From contig OZ059894.1 in the NCBI GenBank assembly GCA_964057225.1, positions 10,984,131 through 11,048,130 on the forward strand: a stretch of 64,000 nucleotides of DNA, read 5' to 3'. Of the stretch, positions 45,575 to 59,819 are shown piece after piece. The number at the start of each line of letters is the position of its first letter. Position 1 is the stretch's first letter. The notes beneath the pieces are model-generated. The model did no database searches, was not told the DNA's origin, and saw nothing but the letters and a program-made list of their open reading frames with translations. Both the position numbers and the translations under genes were made by a program. This DNA comes from Auanema rhodensis. Taxonomy: Eukaryota; Nematoda; Chromadorea; Rhabditida; Rhabditidae.

Positions 45575-46015
45575 ACAGCATAGCCATGAGTATCAAAGAC
45601 ATCAAGCAAATGTATCGTACTTGTTACGAGTGCACTCTCTCATTTGAATATAAAAGTGTGGTTTGACAATCTTGACTGTACAGGTCATAAATGGCTCATA
45701 TAAACTGTGGATTTACTCAACTTTTGGACTTATTTTTTTCTTATTCGAAGCGCTGCACTTTTTTCTATTCTTTTTATTCAAATACTTGTATATAGTTTTA
45801 TATGTACGGTTGCAAAGTTTCCGAATATTTTATATATTTTTATACAATAATTAGGAGAAGGTTAATACAATGAAATCTCCCAACTTTACAGTGTTTGTAT
45901 TGCTTACAGTATCTAGAACAACCACTCTTGTAATATTAGAGCACATATCAATCAACAACTTTTTCTAGTTATCAAAGCTTTTTTATTTCTTCAAGATATT
46001 TCAAATAAAATATAA

Positions 46016-46135
46016 AAGCTTACGACACCCGGGATTCCCAAGCCGTCTCCGATCCAAGTACTAACCGGGCCCAACGTTGCTTGACTTGCCAGATCGGACG
46101 GGATGGCGTACTTTCAACGTGGTATGGTCGTAAGC
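46016..46135 (-). rRNA. 5S: 5S rRNA, unit 15 copy a
   Basis: Consensus body; converted upstream flank as in unit 14. Confidence 0.97.
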
Positions 46136-46375
46136 AATGTTATATTCTTCATTATCAGTTATATCACTCTAAATCTTGTTGTTAATAGATACGACCACAA
46201 AGAAAACAACAGGAACAGTAACAAATGAAATGCCCAAACTTTACAGTGTTCGAGTTATTTACAGTATCTAAGACTACCTCTGTCGTGTTATTAGAGCAAA
46301 CATTCGATTAACAACAACTTTTTTTTAGTTATCAAAGCTTTTTTATTTCTTCAAAAAATTTCAAATAAAATATAA

Positions 46376-46495
46376 AAGCTTACGACACCCGGGATTCCCA
46401 AGCCGTCTCCGATCCAAGTACTAACCGGGCCCAACGTTGCTTGACTTGCCAGATCGGACGGGATGGCGTACTTTCAACGTGGTATGGTCGTAAGC
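46376..46495 (-). rRNA. 5S: 5S rRNA, unit 15 copy b
   Basis: Consensus body. Confidence 0.97.
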
Positions 46496-47844
46496 AATGT
46501 CATATTCTTCATTATCAGTTATATCACTCTAAATCTTGTTGTTAATAGATACGACCACAAAGAAAACAACAGGAACAGTAACAATAACAAAAAAAATTTT
46601 TTTTTCACCTATGTGTCTAAAGGTTAGCCATGTATCCGTTTATATATATATATATATATATATATCAACAGTAAAAAGTCCAATCAAGAGAGAAATTTTT
46701 TCAACACATAGTTGTTTTTTTTTTAAATATCATTGTTTTTCCTCATAACTCGGTTTAAACTCGTTCTAACCCGTTGAAATACGTCTAGAAAGTCTTTATA
46801 ACATGCATATGTATGATAGAACTTCATATTTATTGTAATAGAAAATTTTATTTTCAGACGTCTTGGTTAACAATGATATGTTTTACCCCCTTATAATTTT
46901 TATCATAATGTTCCTTATACGGAACGCTCAATGAAACTTGCTTCCAGAAAAATTTCTTTCTATTTTTTCTTCATATGTACGTAGATACTATAGAGAACTA
47001 TGATAGAAAACTTTAACATTCACGAAATCATCATTTCTCATTACGCTACGGAGGTTTAAAAAGCTGTGTTTTACCTTATAATAGACCGGAAAACCCTTGT
47101 GTTAAAACTGGACCGTTTTTACACATATAAAAATGTCCCGTATTCGGGACCCTAATGTAACTTTTGATTCCCTATATTTTTTTTCATGAAATTTACAATC
47201 TACTGTAGAAAGAAGAATTATTTTTATAAAAACTGTAAATTTTTGAAAAATGAAAACAAAACGAAAACAAAAACAACTTTTTTTTGAACATTTTCTCACA
47301 CAAGGGTCCCCCCTTACCTACTTTTTTTCTCATTACTCGTTTCAACCTCATCCGATCACTCTGCAAACATGTTTAATCGTTCTAACTTGTTGAAATACGT
47401 CTTAAAAGTCTAAACAACATGCATATGCATAATAGAAACCACCCGAATAGGCCCCCACGCACTAAACGAGATATATACATTACCAGTATAGTAATAGAAC
47501 ACATATTGAAGATTAATTCGATAAGAACAATTTATTGACGTAGAGAATGTTTGTTCCGAAAAACTACAATATTAAACTATAAAAGTAACAAAAGCGTAGA
47601 GGCAGCAAAGACATGAATAAACATAAATGTAAATACAGAATTACCAGGTAGTACATAAGTATGACAAAAAATTATAAGAAAGCCATGAAAATAGAAGGTT
47701 TGTGAACAAATGAGAGGTACATCTTTGATCGTATAGTCATTTCTAAACCGTTCGTATGCTGCAGCATCGTCATAAGCGTCACTCAAGTTGAATTTCCATG
47801 TGTACTACACGATTTTCATTCTTATTGTTACATTCTTTCCCTGA

Positions 47845-48033
47845 GGGAATGGGCCGTTCCCGCCAGCAGTGCAAGAGCGGGTCGACCCGTGAGGTGGAGC
47901 TAGCAAGCCAGCATCTACCTCAAGTCTCAAAAATCGGTTAACCTTATTGTGAACCAATGGAACACATATCGAAGGTTAATTCGATAAGAACGATTACTAC
48001 ACTTTGATCTTAGCCAAAAGGCCGAGAAGCGAT
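47845..48033 (-). ncRNA. U2: U2 snRNA, unit 16
   Basis: Complete consensus copy. Confidence 0.95.
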
Positions 48034-48474
48034 ACAGCATAGCCATGAGTATCAAAGACATCAAGCAAATGTATCGTACTTGTTACGAGTGCACTCTCTC
48101 ATTTGAATATAAAAGTGTGGTTTGACAATCTTGACTGTACAGGTCATAAATGGCTCATATAAACTGTGGATTTACTCAACTTTTGGACTTATTTTTTTCT
48201 TATTCGAAGCGCTGCACTTTTTTCTATTCTTTTTATTCAAATACTTGTATATAGTTTTATATGTACGGTTGCAAAGTTTCCGAATATTTTATATATTTTT
48301 ATACAATAATTAGGAGAAGGTTAATACAATGAAATCTCCCAACTTTACAGTGTTTGTATTGCTTACAGTATCTAGAACAACCACTCTTGTAATATTAGAG
48401 CACATATCAATCAACAACTTTTTCTAGTTATCAAAGCTTTTTTATTTCTTCAAGATATTTCAAATAAAATATAA

Positions 48475-48594
48475 AAGCTTACGACACCCGGGATTCCCAA
48501 GCCGTCTCCGATCCAAGTACTAACCGGGCCCAACGTTGCTTGACTTGCCAGATCGGACGGGATGGCGTACTTTCAACGTGGTATGGTCGTAAGC
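48475..48594 (-). rRNA. 5S: 5S rRNA, unit 16 copy a
   Basis: Consensus body. Confidence 0.97.
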
Positions 48595-48834
48595 AATGTT
48601 ATATTCTTCATTATCAGTTATATCACTCTAAATCTTGTTGTTAATAGTTAGGACCACAAAGAAAACAACAGGAACAGTAACAAATGAAATGCCCAAACTT
48701 TACAGTGTTCGAGTTATTTACAGTATCTAAGACTACCTCTGTCGTGTTATTAGAGCAAACATTCGATTAACAACAACTTTTTTTTAGTTATCAAAGCTTT
48801 TTTATTTCTTCAAAAAATTTCAAATAAAATATAA

Positions 48835-48954
48835 AAGCTTACGACACCCGGGATTCCCAAGCCGTCTCCGATCCAAGTACTAACCGGGCCCAACGTTGCT
48901 TGACTTGCCAGATCGGACGGGATGGCGTACTTTCAACGTGGTATGGTCGTAAGC
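48835..48954 (-). rRNA. 5S: 5S rRNA, unit 16 copy b
   Basis: Consensus body. Confidence 0.97.
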
Positions 48955-50295
48955 AATGTCATATTCTTCATTATCAGTTATATCACTCTAAATCTTGTTG
49001 TTAATAGATACGACCACAAAGAAAACAACAGGAACAGTAACAATAACAAAAAAAATTTTTTTTTCACCTATGTGTCTAAAGGTTAGCCATGTATCCGTTT
49101 ATATATATATATATATCAACAGTAAAAAGTCCAATCAAGAGAGAAATTTTTTCAACACATAGTTGTTTTTTTTTTAAATATCATTGTTTTTCCTCATAAC
49201 TCGGTTTAAACTCGTTCTAACCCGTTGAAATACGTCTAGAAAGTCTTTATAACATGCATATGTATGATAGAACTTCATATTTATTGTAATAGAAAATTTT
49301 ATTTTCAGACGTCTTGGTTAACAATGATATGTTTTACCCCCTTATAATTTTTATCATAATGTTCCTTATACGGAACGCTCAATGAAACTTGCTTCCAGAA
49401 AAATTTCTTTCTATTTTTTCTTCATATGTACGTAGATACTATAGAGAACTATGATAGAAAACTTTAACATTCACGAAATCATCATTTCTCATTACGCTAC
49501 GGAGGTTTAAAAAGCTGTGTTTTACCTTATAATAGACCGGAAAACCCTTGTGTTAAAACTGGACCGTTTTTACACATATAAAAATGTCCCGTATTCGGGA
49601 CCCTAATGTAACTTTTGATTCCCTATATTTTTTTTCATGAAATTTACAATCTACTGTAGAAAGAAGAATTATTTTTATAAAAACTGTAAATTTTTGAAAA
49701 ATGAAAACAAAACGAAAACAAAAACAACTTTTTTTTGAACATTTTCTCACACAAGGGTCCCCCCTTACCTACTTTTTTTCTCATTACTCGTTTCAACCTC
49801 ATCCGATCACTCTGCAAACATGTTTAATCGTTCTAACTTGTTGAAATACGTCTTAAAAGTCTAAACAACATGCATATGCATAATAGAAACCACCCGAATA
49901 GGCCCCCACGCACTAAACGAGATATATACATTACCAGTATAGTAATAGAACACATATTGAAGATTAATTCGATAAGAACAATTTATTGACGTAGAGAATG
50001 TTTGTTCCGAAAAACTACAATATTAAACTATAAAAGTAACAAAAGCGTAGAGGCAGCAAAGACATGAATAAACATAAATGTAAATACAGAATTACCAGGT
50101 AGTACATAAGTATGACAAAAAATTATAAGAAAGCCATGAAAATAGAAGGTTTGTGAACAAATGAGAGGTACATCTTTGATCGTATAGTCATTTCTAAACC
50201 GTTCGTATGCTGCAGCATCGTCATAAGCGTCACTCAAGTTGAATTTCCATGTGTACTACACGATTTTCATTCTTATTGTTACATTCTTTCCCTGA

Positions 50296-50484
50296 GGGAA
50301 TGGGCCGTTCCCGCCAGCAGTGCAAGAGCGGGTCGACCCGTGAGGTGGAGCTAGCAAGCCAGCATCTACCTCAAGTCTCAAAAATCGGTTAACCTTATTG
50401 TGAACCAATGGAACACATATCGAAGGTTAATTCGATAAGAACGATTACTACACTTTGATCTTAGCCAAAAGGCCGAGAAGCGAT
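50296..50484 (-). ncRNA. U2: U2 snRNA, unit 17
   Basis: Complete consensus copy. Confidence 0.95.
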
Positions 50485-50925
50485 ACAGCATAGCCATGAG
50501 TATCAAAGACATCAAGCAAATGTATCGTACTTGTTACGAGTGCACTCTCTCATTTGAATATAAAAGTGTGGTTTGACAATCTTGACTGTACAGGTCATAA
50601 ATGGCTCATATAAACTGTGGATTTACTCAACTTTTGGACTTATTTTTTTCTTATTCGAAGCGCTGCACTTTTTTCTATTCTTTTTATTCAAATACTTGTA
50701 TATAGTTTTATATGTACGGTTGCAAAGTTTCCGAATATTTTATATATTTTTATACAATAATTAGGAGAAGGTTAATACAATGAAATCTCCCAACTTTACA
50801 GTGTTTGTATTGCTTACAGTATCTAGAACAACCACTCTTGTAATATTAGAGCACATATCAATCAACAACTTTTTCTAGTTATCAAAGCTTTTTTATTTCT
50901 TCAAGATATTTCAAATAAAATATAA

Positions 50926-51045
50926 AAGCTTACGACACCCGGGATTCCCAAGCCGTCTCCGATCCAAGTACTAACCGGGCCCAACGTTGCTTGACTTGCC
51001 AGATCGGACGGGATGGCGTACTTTCAACGTGGTATGGTCGTAAGC
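50926..51045 (-). rRNA. 5S: 5S rRNA, unit 17 copy a
   Basis: Consensus body. Confidence 0.97.
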
Positions 51046-51285
51046 AATGTTATATTCTTCATTATCAGTTATATCACTCTAAATCTTGTTGTTAATAGTT
51101 AGGACCACAAAGAAAACAACAGGAACAGTAACAAATGAAATGCCCAAACTTTACAGTGTTCGAGTTATTTACAGTATCTAAGACTACCTCTGTCGTGTTA
51201 TTAGAGCAAACATTCGATTAACAACAACTTTTTTTTAGTTATCAAAGCTTTTTTATTTCTTCAAAAAATTTCAAATAAAATATAA

Positions 51286-51405
51286 AAGCTTACGACACCC
51301 GGGATTCCCAAGCCGTCTCCGATCCAAGTACTAACCGGGCCCAACGTTGCTTGACTTGCCAGATCGGACGGGATGGCGTACTTTCAACGTGGTATGGTCG
51401 TAAGC
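51286..51405 (-). rRNA. 5S: 5S rRNA, unit 17 copy b
   Basis: Consensus body. Confidence 0.97.
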
Positions 51406-51547
51406 AATGTCATATTCTTCATTATCAGTTATATCACTCTAAATCTTGTTGTTAATAGATACGACCACAAAGAAAACAACAGGAACAGTAACAATAACAA
51501 AAAAAATTTTTTTTTCACCTATGTGTCTAAAGGTTAGCCATGTATCC

Positions 51548-51583
<36 letters not shown>

Positions 51584-52760
51584 ACAGTAAAAAGTCCAAT
51601 CAAGAGAGAAATTTTTTCAACACATAGTTGTTTTTTTTTTAAATATCATTGTTTTTCCTCATAACTCGGTTTAAACTCGTTCTAACCCGTTGAAATACGT
51701 CTAGAAAGTCTTTATAACATGCATATGTATGATAGAACTTCATATTTATTGTAATAGAAAATTTTATTTTCAGACGTCTTGGTTAACAATGATATGTTTT
51801 ACCCCCTTATAATTTTTATCATAATGTTCCTTATACGGAACGCTCAATGAAACTTGCTTCCAGAAAAATTTCTTTCTATTTTTTCTTCATATGTACGTAG
51901 ATACTATAGAGAACTATGATAGAAAACTTTAACATTCACGAAATCATCATTTCTCATTACGCTACGGAGGTTTAAAAAGCTGTGTTTTACCTTATAATAG
52001 ACCGGAAAACCCTTGTGTTAAAACTGGACCGTTTTTACACATATAAAAATGTCCCGTATTCGGGACCCTAATGTAACTTTTGATTCCCTATATTTTTTTT
52101 CATAAAATTTACAATCTACTGTAGAAAGAAGAATTATTTTTATAAAAACTGTAAATTTTTGAAAAATGAAAACAAAACGAAAACAAAAACAACTTTTTTT
52201 TGAACATTTTCTCACACAAGGGTCCCCCCTTACCTACTTTTTTTCTCATTACTCGTTTCAACCTCATCCGATCACTCTGCAAACATGTTTAATCGTTCTA
52301 ACTTGTTGAAATACGTCTTAAAAGTCTAAACAACATGCATATGCATAATAGAAACCACCCGAATAGGCCCCCACGCACTAAACGAGATATATACATTACC
52401 AGTATAGTAATAGAACACATATTGAAGATTAATTCGATAAGAACAATTTATTGACGTAGAGAATGTTTGTTCCGAAAAACTACAATATTAAACTATAAAA
52501 GTAACAAAAGCGTAGAGGCAGCAAAGACATGAATAAACATAAATGTAAATACAGAATTACCAGGTAGTACATAAGTATGACAAAAAATTATAAGAAAGCC
52601 ATGAAAATAGAAGGTTTGTGAACAAATGAGAGGTACATCTTTGATCGTATAGTCATTTCTAAACCGTTCGTATGCTGCAGCATCGTCATAAACGTCATTC
52701 AAGTTGAATTTCCATGTGTACTACACGATTTTCATTCTTATTGTTACATTCTTTCCCTGA

Positions 52761-52949
52761 GGGAATGGGCCGTTCCCGCCAGCAGTGCAAGAGCGGGTCG
52801 ACACGTGAGGTGGAGCTAGCAAGCCAGCATCTACCTCAAGTCTCAAAAATCGGTTAACCTTATTGTGAACCAATGGAACACATATCGAAGGTTAATTCGA
52901 TAAGAACGATTACTACACTTTGATCTTAGCCAAAAGGCCGAGAAGCGAT
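52761..52949 (-). ncRNA. U2: U2 snRNA, unit 18 (variant G147T)
   Basis: Complete copy with one change: CACGGGTCGACCC reads CACGTGTCGACCC. It weakens the GGGTC/GACCC self-complementarity of a 3' stem-loop. Confidence 0.95.
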
Positions 52950-53390
52950 ACAGCATAGCCATGAGTATCAAAGACATCAAGCAAATGTATCGTACTTGTT
53001 ACGAGTGCACTCTCTCATTTGAATATAAAAGTGTGGTTTGACAATCTTGACTGTACAGGTCATAAATGGCTCATATAAACTGTGGATTTACTCAACTTTT
53101 GGACTTATTTTTTTCTTATTCGAAGCGCTGCACTTTTTTCTATTCTTTTTATTCAAATACTTGTATATAGTTTTATATGTACGGTTGCAAAGTTTCCGAA
53201 TATTTTATATATTTTTATACAATAATTAGGAGAAGGTTAATACAATGAAATCTCCCAACTTTACAGTGTTTGTATTGCTTACAGTATCTAGAACAACCAC
53301 TCTTGTAATATTAGAGCACATATCAATCAACAACTTTTTCTAGTTATCAAAGCTTTTTTATTTCTTCAAGATATTTCAAATAAAATATAA

Positions 53391-53510
53391 AAGCTTACGA
53401 CACCCGGGATTCCCAAGCCGTCTCCGATCCAAGTACTAACCGGGCCCAACGTTGCTTGACTTGCCAGATCGGACGGGATGGCGTACTTTCAACGTGGTAT
53501 GGTCGTAAGC
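53391..53510 (-). rRNA. 5S: 5S rRNA, unit 18 copy a
   Basis: Consensus body. Confidence 0.97.
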
Positions 53511-53750
53511 AATGTTATATTCTTCATTATCAGTTATATCACTCTAAATCTTGTTGTTAATAGTTAGGACCACAAAGAAAACAACAGGAACAGTAACAAA
53601 TGAAATGCCCAAACTTTACAGTGTTCGAGTTATTTACAGTATCTAAGACTACCTCTGTCGTGTTATTAGAGCAAACATTCGATTAACAACAACTTTTTTT
53701 TAGTTATCAAAGCTTTTTTATTTCTTCAAAAAATTTCAAATAAAATATAA

Positions 53751-53870
53751 AAGCTTACGACACCCGGGATTCCCAAGCCGTCTCCGATCCAAGTACTAAC
53801 CGGGCCCAACGTTGCTTGACTTGCCAGATCGGACGGGATGGCGTACTTTCAACGTGGTATGGTCGTAAGC
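53751..53870 (-). rRNA. 5S: 5S rRNA, unit 18 copy b
   Basis: Consensus body. Confidence 0.97.
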
Positions 53871-54012
53871 AATGTCATATTCTTCATTATCAGTTATATC
53901 ACTCTAAATCTTGTTGTTAATAGATACGACCACAAAGAAAACAACAGGAACAGTAACAATAACAAAAAAAATTTTTTTTTCACCTATGTGTCTAAAGGTT
54001 AGCCATGTATCC

Positions 54013-54050
<38 letters not shown>

Positions 54051-55227
54051 ACAGTAAAAAGTCCAATCAAGAGAGAAATTTTTTCAACACATAGTTGTTT
54101 TTTTTTTAAATATCATTGTTTTTCCTCATAACTCGGTTTAAACTCGTTCTAACCCGTTGAAATACGTCTAGAAAGTCTTTATAACATGCATATGTATGAT
54201 AGAACTTCATATTTATTGTAATAGAAAATTTTATTTTCAGACGTCTTGGTTAACAATGATATGTTTTACCCCCTTATAATTTTTATCATAATGTTCCTTA
54301 TACGGAACGCTCAATGAAACTTGCTTCCAGAAAAATTTCTTTCTATTTTTTCTTCATATGTACGTAGATACTATAGAGAACTATGATAGAAAACTTTAAC
54401 ATTCACGAAATCATCATTTCTCATTACGCTACGGAGGTTTAAAAAGCTGTGTTTTACCTTATTATAGACCGGAAAACCCTTGTGTTAAAACTGGACCGTT
54501 TTTACACATATAAAAATGTCCCGTATTCGGGACCCTAATGTAACTTTTGATTCCCTATATTTTTTTTCATGAAATTTACAATCTACTGTAGAAAGAAGAA
54601 TTATTTTTATAAAAACTGTAAATTTTTGAAAAATGAAAACAAAACGAAAACAAAAACAACTTTTTTTTGAACATTTTCTCACACAAGGGTCCCCCCTTAC
54701 CTACTTTTTTTCTCATTACTCGTTTCAACCTCATCCGATCACTCTGCAAACATGTTTAATCGTTCTAACTTGTTGAAATACGTCTTAAAAGTCTAAACAA
54801 CATGCATATGCATAATAGAAACCACCCGAATAGGCCCCCACGCACTAAACGAGATATATACATTACCAGTATAGTAATAGAACACATATTGAAGATTAAT
54901 TCGATAAGAACAATTTATTGACGTAGAGAATGTTTGTTCCGAAAAACTACAATATTAAACTATAAAAGTAACAAAAGCGTAGAGGCAGCAAAGACATGAA
55001 TAAACATAAATGTAAATACAGAATTACCAGGTAGTACATAAGTATGACAAAAAATTATAAGAAAGCCATGAAAATAGAAGGTTTGTGAGCAAATGAGAGG
55101 TACATCTTTGATCGTATAGTCATTTCTAAACCGTTCGTATGCTGCAGCATCGTCATAAGCGTCACTCAAGTTGAATTTCCATGTGTACTACACGATTTTC
55201 ATTCTTATTGTTACATTCTTTCCCTGA

Positions 55228-55416
55228 GGGAATGGGCCGTTCCCGCCAGCAGTGCAAGAGCGGGTCGACCCGTGAGGTGGAGCTAGCAAGCCAGCATCTA
55301 CTTCAAGTCTCAAAAATCGGTTAACCTTATTGTGAACCAATGGAACACATATCGAAGGTTAATTCGATAAGAACGATTACTACACTTTGATCTTAGCCAA
55401 AAGGCCGAGAAGCGAT
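55228..55416 (-). ncRNA. U2: U2 snRNA, unit 19 (variant G115A)
   Basis: Complete copy; TTGAGGTAG reads TTGAAGTAG just downstream of the Sm-like site. Unit 21 has the same change, unit 20 does not. Confidence 0.95.
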
Positions 55417-55857
55417 ACAGCATAGCCATGAGTATCAAAGACATCAAGCAAATGTATCGTACTTGTTACGAGTGCACTCTCTCATTTGAATATAAAAGTG
55501 TGGTTTGACAATCTTGACTGTACAGGTCATAAATGGCTCATATAAACTGTGGATTTACTCAACTTTTGGACTTATTTTTTTCTTATTCGAAGCGCTGCAC
55601 TTTTTTCTATTCTTTTTATTCAAATACTTGTATATAGTTTTATATGTACGGTTGCAAAGTTTCCGAATATTTTATATATTTTTATACAATAATTAGGAGA
55701 AGGTTAATACAATGAAATCTCCCAACTTTACAGTGTTTGTATTGCTTACAGTATCTAGAACAACCACTCTTGTAATATTAGAGCACATATCAATCAACAA
55801 CTTTTTCTAGTTATCAAAGCTTTTTTATTTCTTCAAGATATTTCAAATAAAATATAA

Positions 55858-55977
55858 AAGCTTACGACACCCGGGATTCCCAAGCCGTCTCCGATCCAAG
55901 TACTAACCGGGCCCAACGTTGCTTGACTTGCCAGATCGGACGGGATGGCGTACTTTCAACGTGGTATGGTCGTAAGC
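55858..55977 (-). rRNA. 5S: 5S rRNA, unit 19 (single copy)
   Basis: The 5' flank is still a-type (GTTATATTC) and turns b-type only further upstream (AGATACGACC), so the deletion breakpoint differs from that in unit 13. Confidence 0.97.
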
Positions 55978-56119
55978 AATGTTATATTCTTCATTATCAG
56001 TTATATCACTCTAAATCTTGTTGTTAATAGATACGACCACAAAGAAAACAACAGGAACAGTAACAATAACAAAAAAAATTTTTTTTTCACCTATGTGTCT
56101 AAAGGTTAGCCATGTATCC

Positions 56120-56165
<46 letters not shown>

Positions 56166-57342
56166 ACAGTAAAAAGTCCAATCAAGAGAGAAATTTTTTC
56201 AACACATAGTTGTTTTTTTTTTAAATATCATTGTTTTTCCTCATAACTCGGTTTAAACTCGTTCTAACCCGTTGAAATACGTCTAGAAAGTCTTTATAAC
56301 ATGCATATGTATGATAGAACTTCATATTTATTGTAATAGAAAATTTTATTTTCAGACGTCTTGGTTAACAATGATATGTTTTACCCCCTTATAATTTTTA
56401 TCATAATGTTCCTTATACGGAACGCTCAATGAAACTTGCTTCCAGAAAAATTTCTTTCTATTTTTTCTTCATATGTACGTAGATACTATAGAGAACTATG
56501 ATAGAAAACTTTAACATTCACGAAATCATCATTTCTCATTACGCTACGGAGGTTTAAAAAGCTGTGTTTTACCTTATAATAGACCGGAAAACCCTTGTGT
56601 TAAAACTGGACCGTTTTTACACATATAAAAATGTCCCGTATTCGGGACCCTAATGTAACTTTTGATTCCCTATATTTTTTTTCATGAAATTTACAATCTA
56701 CTGTAGAAAGAAGAATTATTTTTATAAAAACTGTAAATTTTTGAAAAATGAAAACAAAACGAAAACAAAAACAACTTTTTTTTGAACATTTTCTCACACA
56801 AGGGTCCCCCCTTACCTACTTTTTTTCTCATTACTCGTTTCAACCTCATCCGATCACTCTGCAAACATGTTTAATCGTTCTAACTTGTTGAAATACGTCT
56901 TAAAAGTCTAAACAACATGCATATGCATAATAGAAACCACCCGAATAGGCCCCCACGCACTAAACGAGATATATACATTACCAGTATAGTAATAGAACAC
57001 ATATTGAAGATTAATTCGATAAGAACAATTTATTGACGTAGAGAATGTTTGTTCCGAAAAACTACAATATTAAACTATAAAAGTAACAAAAGCGTAGAGG
57101 CAGCAAAGACATGAATAAACATAAATGTAAATACAGAATTACCAGGTAGTACATAAGTATGACAAAAAATTATAAGAAAGCCATGAAAATAGAAGGTTTG
57201 TGAACAAATGAGAGGTACATCTTTGATCGTATAGTCATTTCTAAACCGTTCGTATGCTGCAGCATCGTCATAAGCGTCACTCAAGTTGAATTTCCATGTG
57301 TACTACACGATTTTCATTCTTATTGTTACATTCTTTCCCTGA

Positions 57343-57531
57343 GGGAATGGGCCGTTCCCGCCAGCAGTGCAAGAGCGGGTCGACCCGTGAGGTGGAGCTA
57401 GCAAGCCAGCATCTACCTCAAGTCTCAAAAATCGGTTAACCTTATTGTGAACCAATGGAACACATATCGAAGGTTAATTCGATAAGAACGATTACTACAC
57501 TTTGATCTTAGCCAAAAGGCCGAGAAGCGAT
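57343..57531 (-). ncRNA. U2: U2 snRNA, unit 20
   Basis: Complete consensus copy. Confidence 0.95.
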
Positions 57532-57972
57532 ACAGCATAGCCATGAGTATCAAAGACATCAAGCAAATGTATCGTACTTGTTACGAGTGCACTCTCTCAT
57601 TTGAATATAAAAGTGTGGTTTGACAATCTTGACTGTACAGGTCATAAATGGCTCATATAAACTGTGGATTTACTCAACTTTTGGACTTATTTTTTTCTTA
57701 TTCGAAGCGCTGCACTTTTTTCTATTCTTTTTATTCAAATACTTGTATATAGTTTTATATGTACGGTTGCAAAGTTTCCGAATATTTTATATATTTTTAT
57801 ACAATAATTAGGAGAAGGTTAATACAATGAAATCTCCCAACTTTACAGTGTTTGTATTGCTTACAGTATCTAGAACAACCACTCTTGTAATATTAGAGCA
57901 CATATCAATCAACAACTTTTTCTAGTTATCAAAGCTTTTTTATTTCTTCAAGATATTTCAAATAAAATATAA

Positions 57973-58092
57973 AAGCTTACGACACCCGGGATTCCCAAGC
58001 CGTCTCCGATCCAAGTACTAACCGGGCCCAACGTTGCTTGACTTGCCAGATCGGACGGGATGGCGTACTTTCAACGTGGTATGGTCGTAAGC
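57973..58092 (-). rRNA. 5S: 5S rRNA, unit 20 copy a
   Basis: Consensus body. Confidence 0.97.
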
Positions 58093-58332
58093 AATGTTAT
58101 ATTCTTCATTATCAGTTATATCACTCTAAATCTTGTTGTTAATAGTTAGGACCACAAAGAAAACAACAGGAACAGTAACAAATGAAATGCCCAAACTTTA
58201 CAGTGTTCGAGTTATTTACAGTATCTAAGACTACCTCTGTCGTGTTATTAGAGCAAACATTCGATTAACAACAACTTTTTTTTAGTTATCAAAGCTTTTT
58301 TATTTCTTCAAAAAATTTCAAATAAAATATAA

Positions 58333-58452
58333 AAGCTTACGACACCCGGGATTCCCAAGCCGTCTCCGATCCAAGTACTAACCGGGCCCAACGTTGCTTG
58401 ACTTGCCAGATCGGACGGGATGGCGTACTTTCAACGTGGTATGGTCGTAAGC
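58333..58452 (-). rRNA. 5S: 5S rRNA, unit 20 copy b
   Basis: Consensus body. Confidence 0.97.
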
Positions 58453-58594
58453 AATGTCATATTCTTCATTATCAGTTATATCACTCTAAATCTTGTTGTT
58501 AATAGATACGACCACAAAGAAAACAACAGGAACAGTAACAATAACAAAAAAAATTTTTTTTTCACCTATGTGTCTAAAGGTTAGCCATGTATCC

Positions 58595-58642
<48 letters not shown>

Positions 58643-59819
58643 ACAGTAAAAAGTCCAATCAAGAGAGAAATTTTTTCAACACATAGTTGTTTTTTTTTTA
58701 AATATCATTGTTTTTCCTCATAACTCGGTTTAAACTCGTTCTAACCCGTTGAAATACGTCTAGAAAGTCTTTATAACATGCATATGTATGATAGAACTTC
58801 ATATTTATTGTAATAGAAAATTTTATTTTCAGACGTCTTGGTTAACAATGATATGTTTTACCCCCTTATAATTTTTATCATAATGTTCCTTATACGGAAC
58901 GCTCAATGAAACTTGCTTCCAGAAAAATTTCTTTCTATTTTTTCTTCATATGTACGTAGATACTATAGAGAACTATGATAGAAAACTTTAACATTCACGA
59001 AATCATCATTTCTCATTACGCTACGGAGGTTTAAAAAGCTGTGTTTTACCTTATAATAGACCGGAAAACCCTTGTGTTAAAACTGGACCGTTTTTACACA
59101 TATAAAAATGTCCCGTATTCGGGACCCTAATGTAACTTTTGATTCCCTATATTTTTTTTCATGAAATTTACAATCTACTGTAGAAAGAAGAATTATTTTT
59201 ATAAAAACTGTAAATTTTTGAAAAATGAAAACAAAACGAAAACAAAAACAACTTTTTTTTGAACATTTTCTCACACAAGGGTCCCCCCTTACCTACTTTT
59301 TTTCTCATTACTCGTTTCAACCTCATCCGATCACTCTGCAAACATGTTTAATCGTTCTAACTTGTTGAAATACGTCTTAAAAGTCTAAACAACATGCATA
59401 TGCATAATAGAAACCACCCGAATAGGCCCCCACGCACTAAACGAGATATATACATTACCAGTATAGTAATAGAACACATATTGAAGATTAATTCGATAAG
59501 AACAATTTATTGACGTAGAGAATGTTTGTTCCGAAAAACTACAATATTAAACTATAAAAGTAACAAAAGCGTAGAGGCAGCAAAGACATGAATAAACATA
59601 AATGTAAATACAGAATTACCAGGTAGTACATAAGTATGACAAAAAATTATAAGAAAGCCATGAAAATAGAAGGTTTGTGAACAAATGAGAGGTACATCTT
59701 TGATCGTATAGTCATTTCTAAACCGTTCGTATGCTGCAGCATCGTCATAAGCGTCACTCAAGTTGAATTTCCATGTGTACTACACGATTTTCATTCTTAT
59801 TGTTACATTCTTTCCCTGA

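Larger units (their letters stand above)
44266..46724. repeat. Array unit 15 (2,459 bp)
   Basis: Complete unit of the same length as unit 14, with the same converted a-b spacer. Confidence 0.95.
46725..49175. repeat. Array unit 16 (2,451 bp)
   Basis: Complete unit, back to the common a-b spacer; short TA tract, as in unit 12. Confidence 0.95.
49176..51640. repeat. Array unit 17 (2,465 bp)
   Basis: Complete unit with no private change noticed. Confidence 0.95.
51641..54107. repeat. Array unit 18 (2,467 bp)
   Basis: Complete unit with private changes (CATAAAATTT and AACGTCATTC in the spacer, and one in U2). Confidence 0.95.
54108..56222. repeat. Array unit 19 with one 5S lost (2,115 bp)
   Basis: About 360 bp shorter than its neighbours because one 5S and the a-b spacer are deleted. 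Long TA tract. Private spacer changes CCTTATTATAG and GTGAGCAAATG. Confidence 0.95.
56223..58699. repeat. Array unit 20 (2,477 bp)
   Basis: Longest intact unit, owing to a long TA tract (about 43 bp near 58597-58640). Confidence 0.95.
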
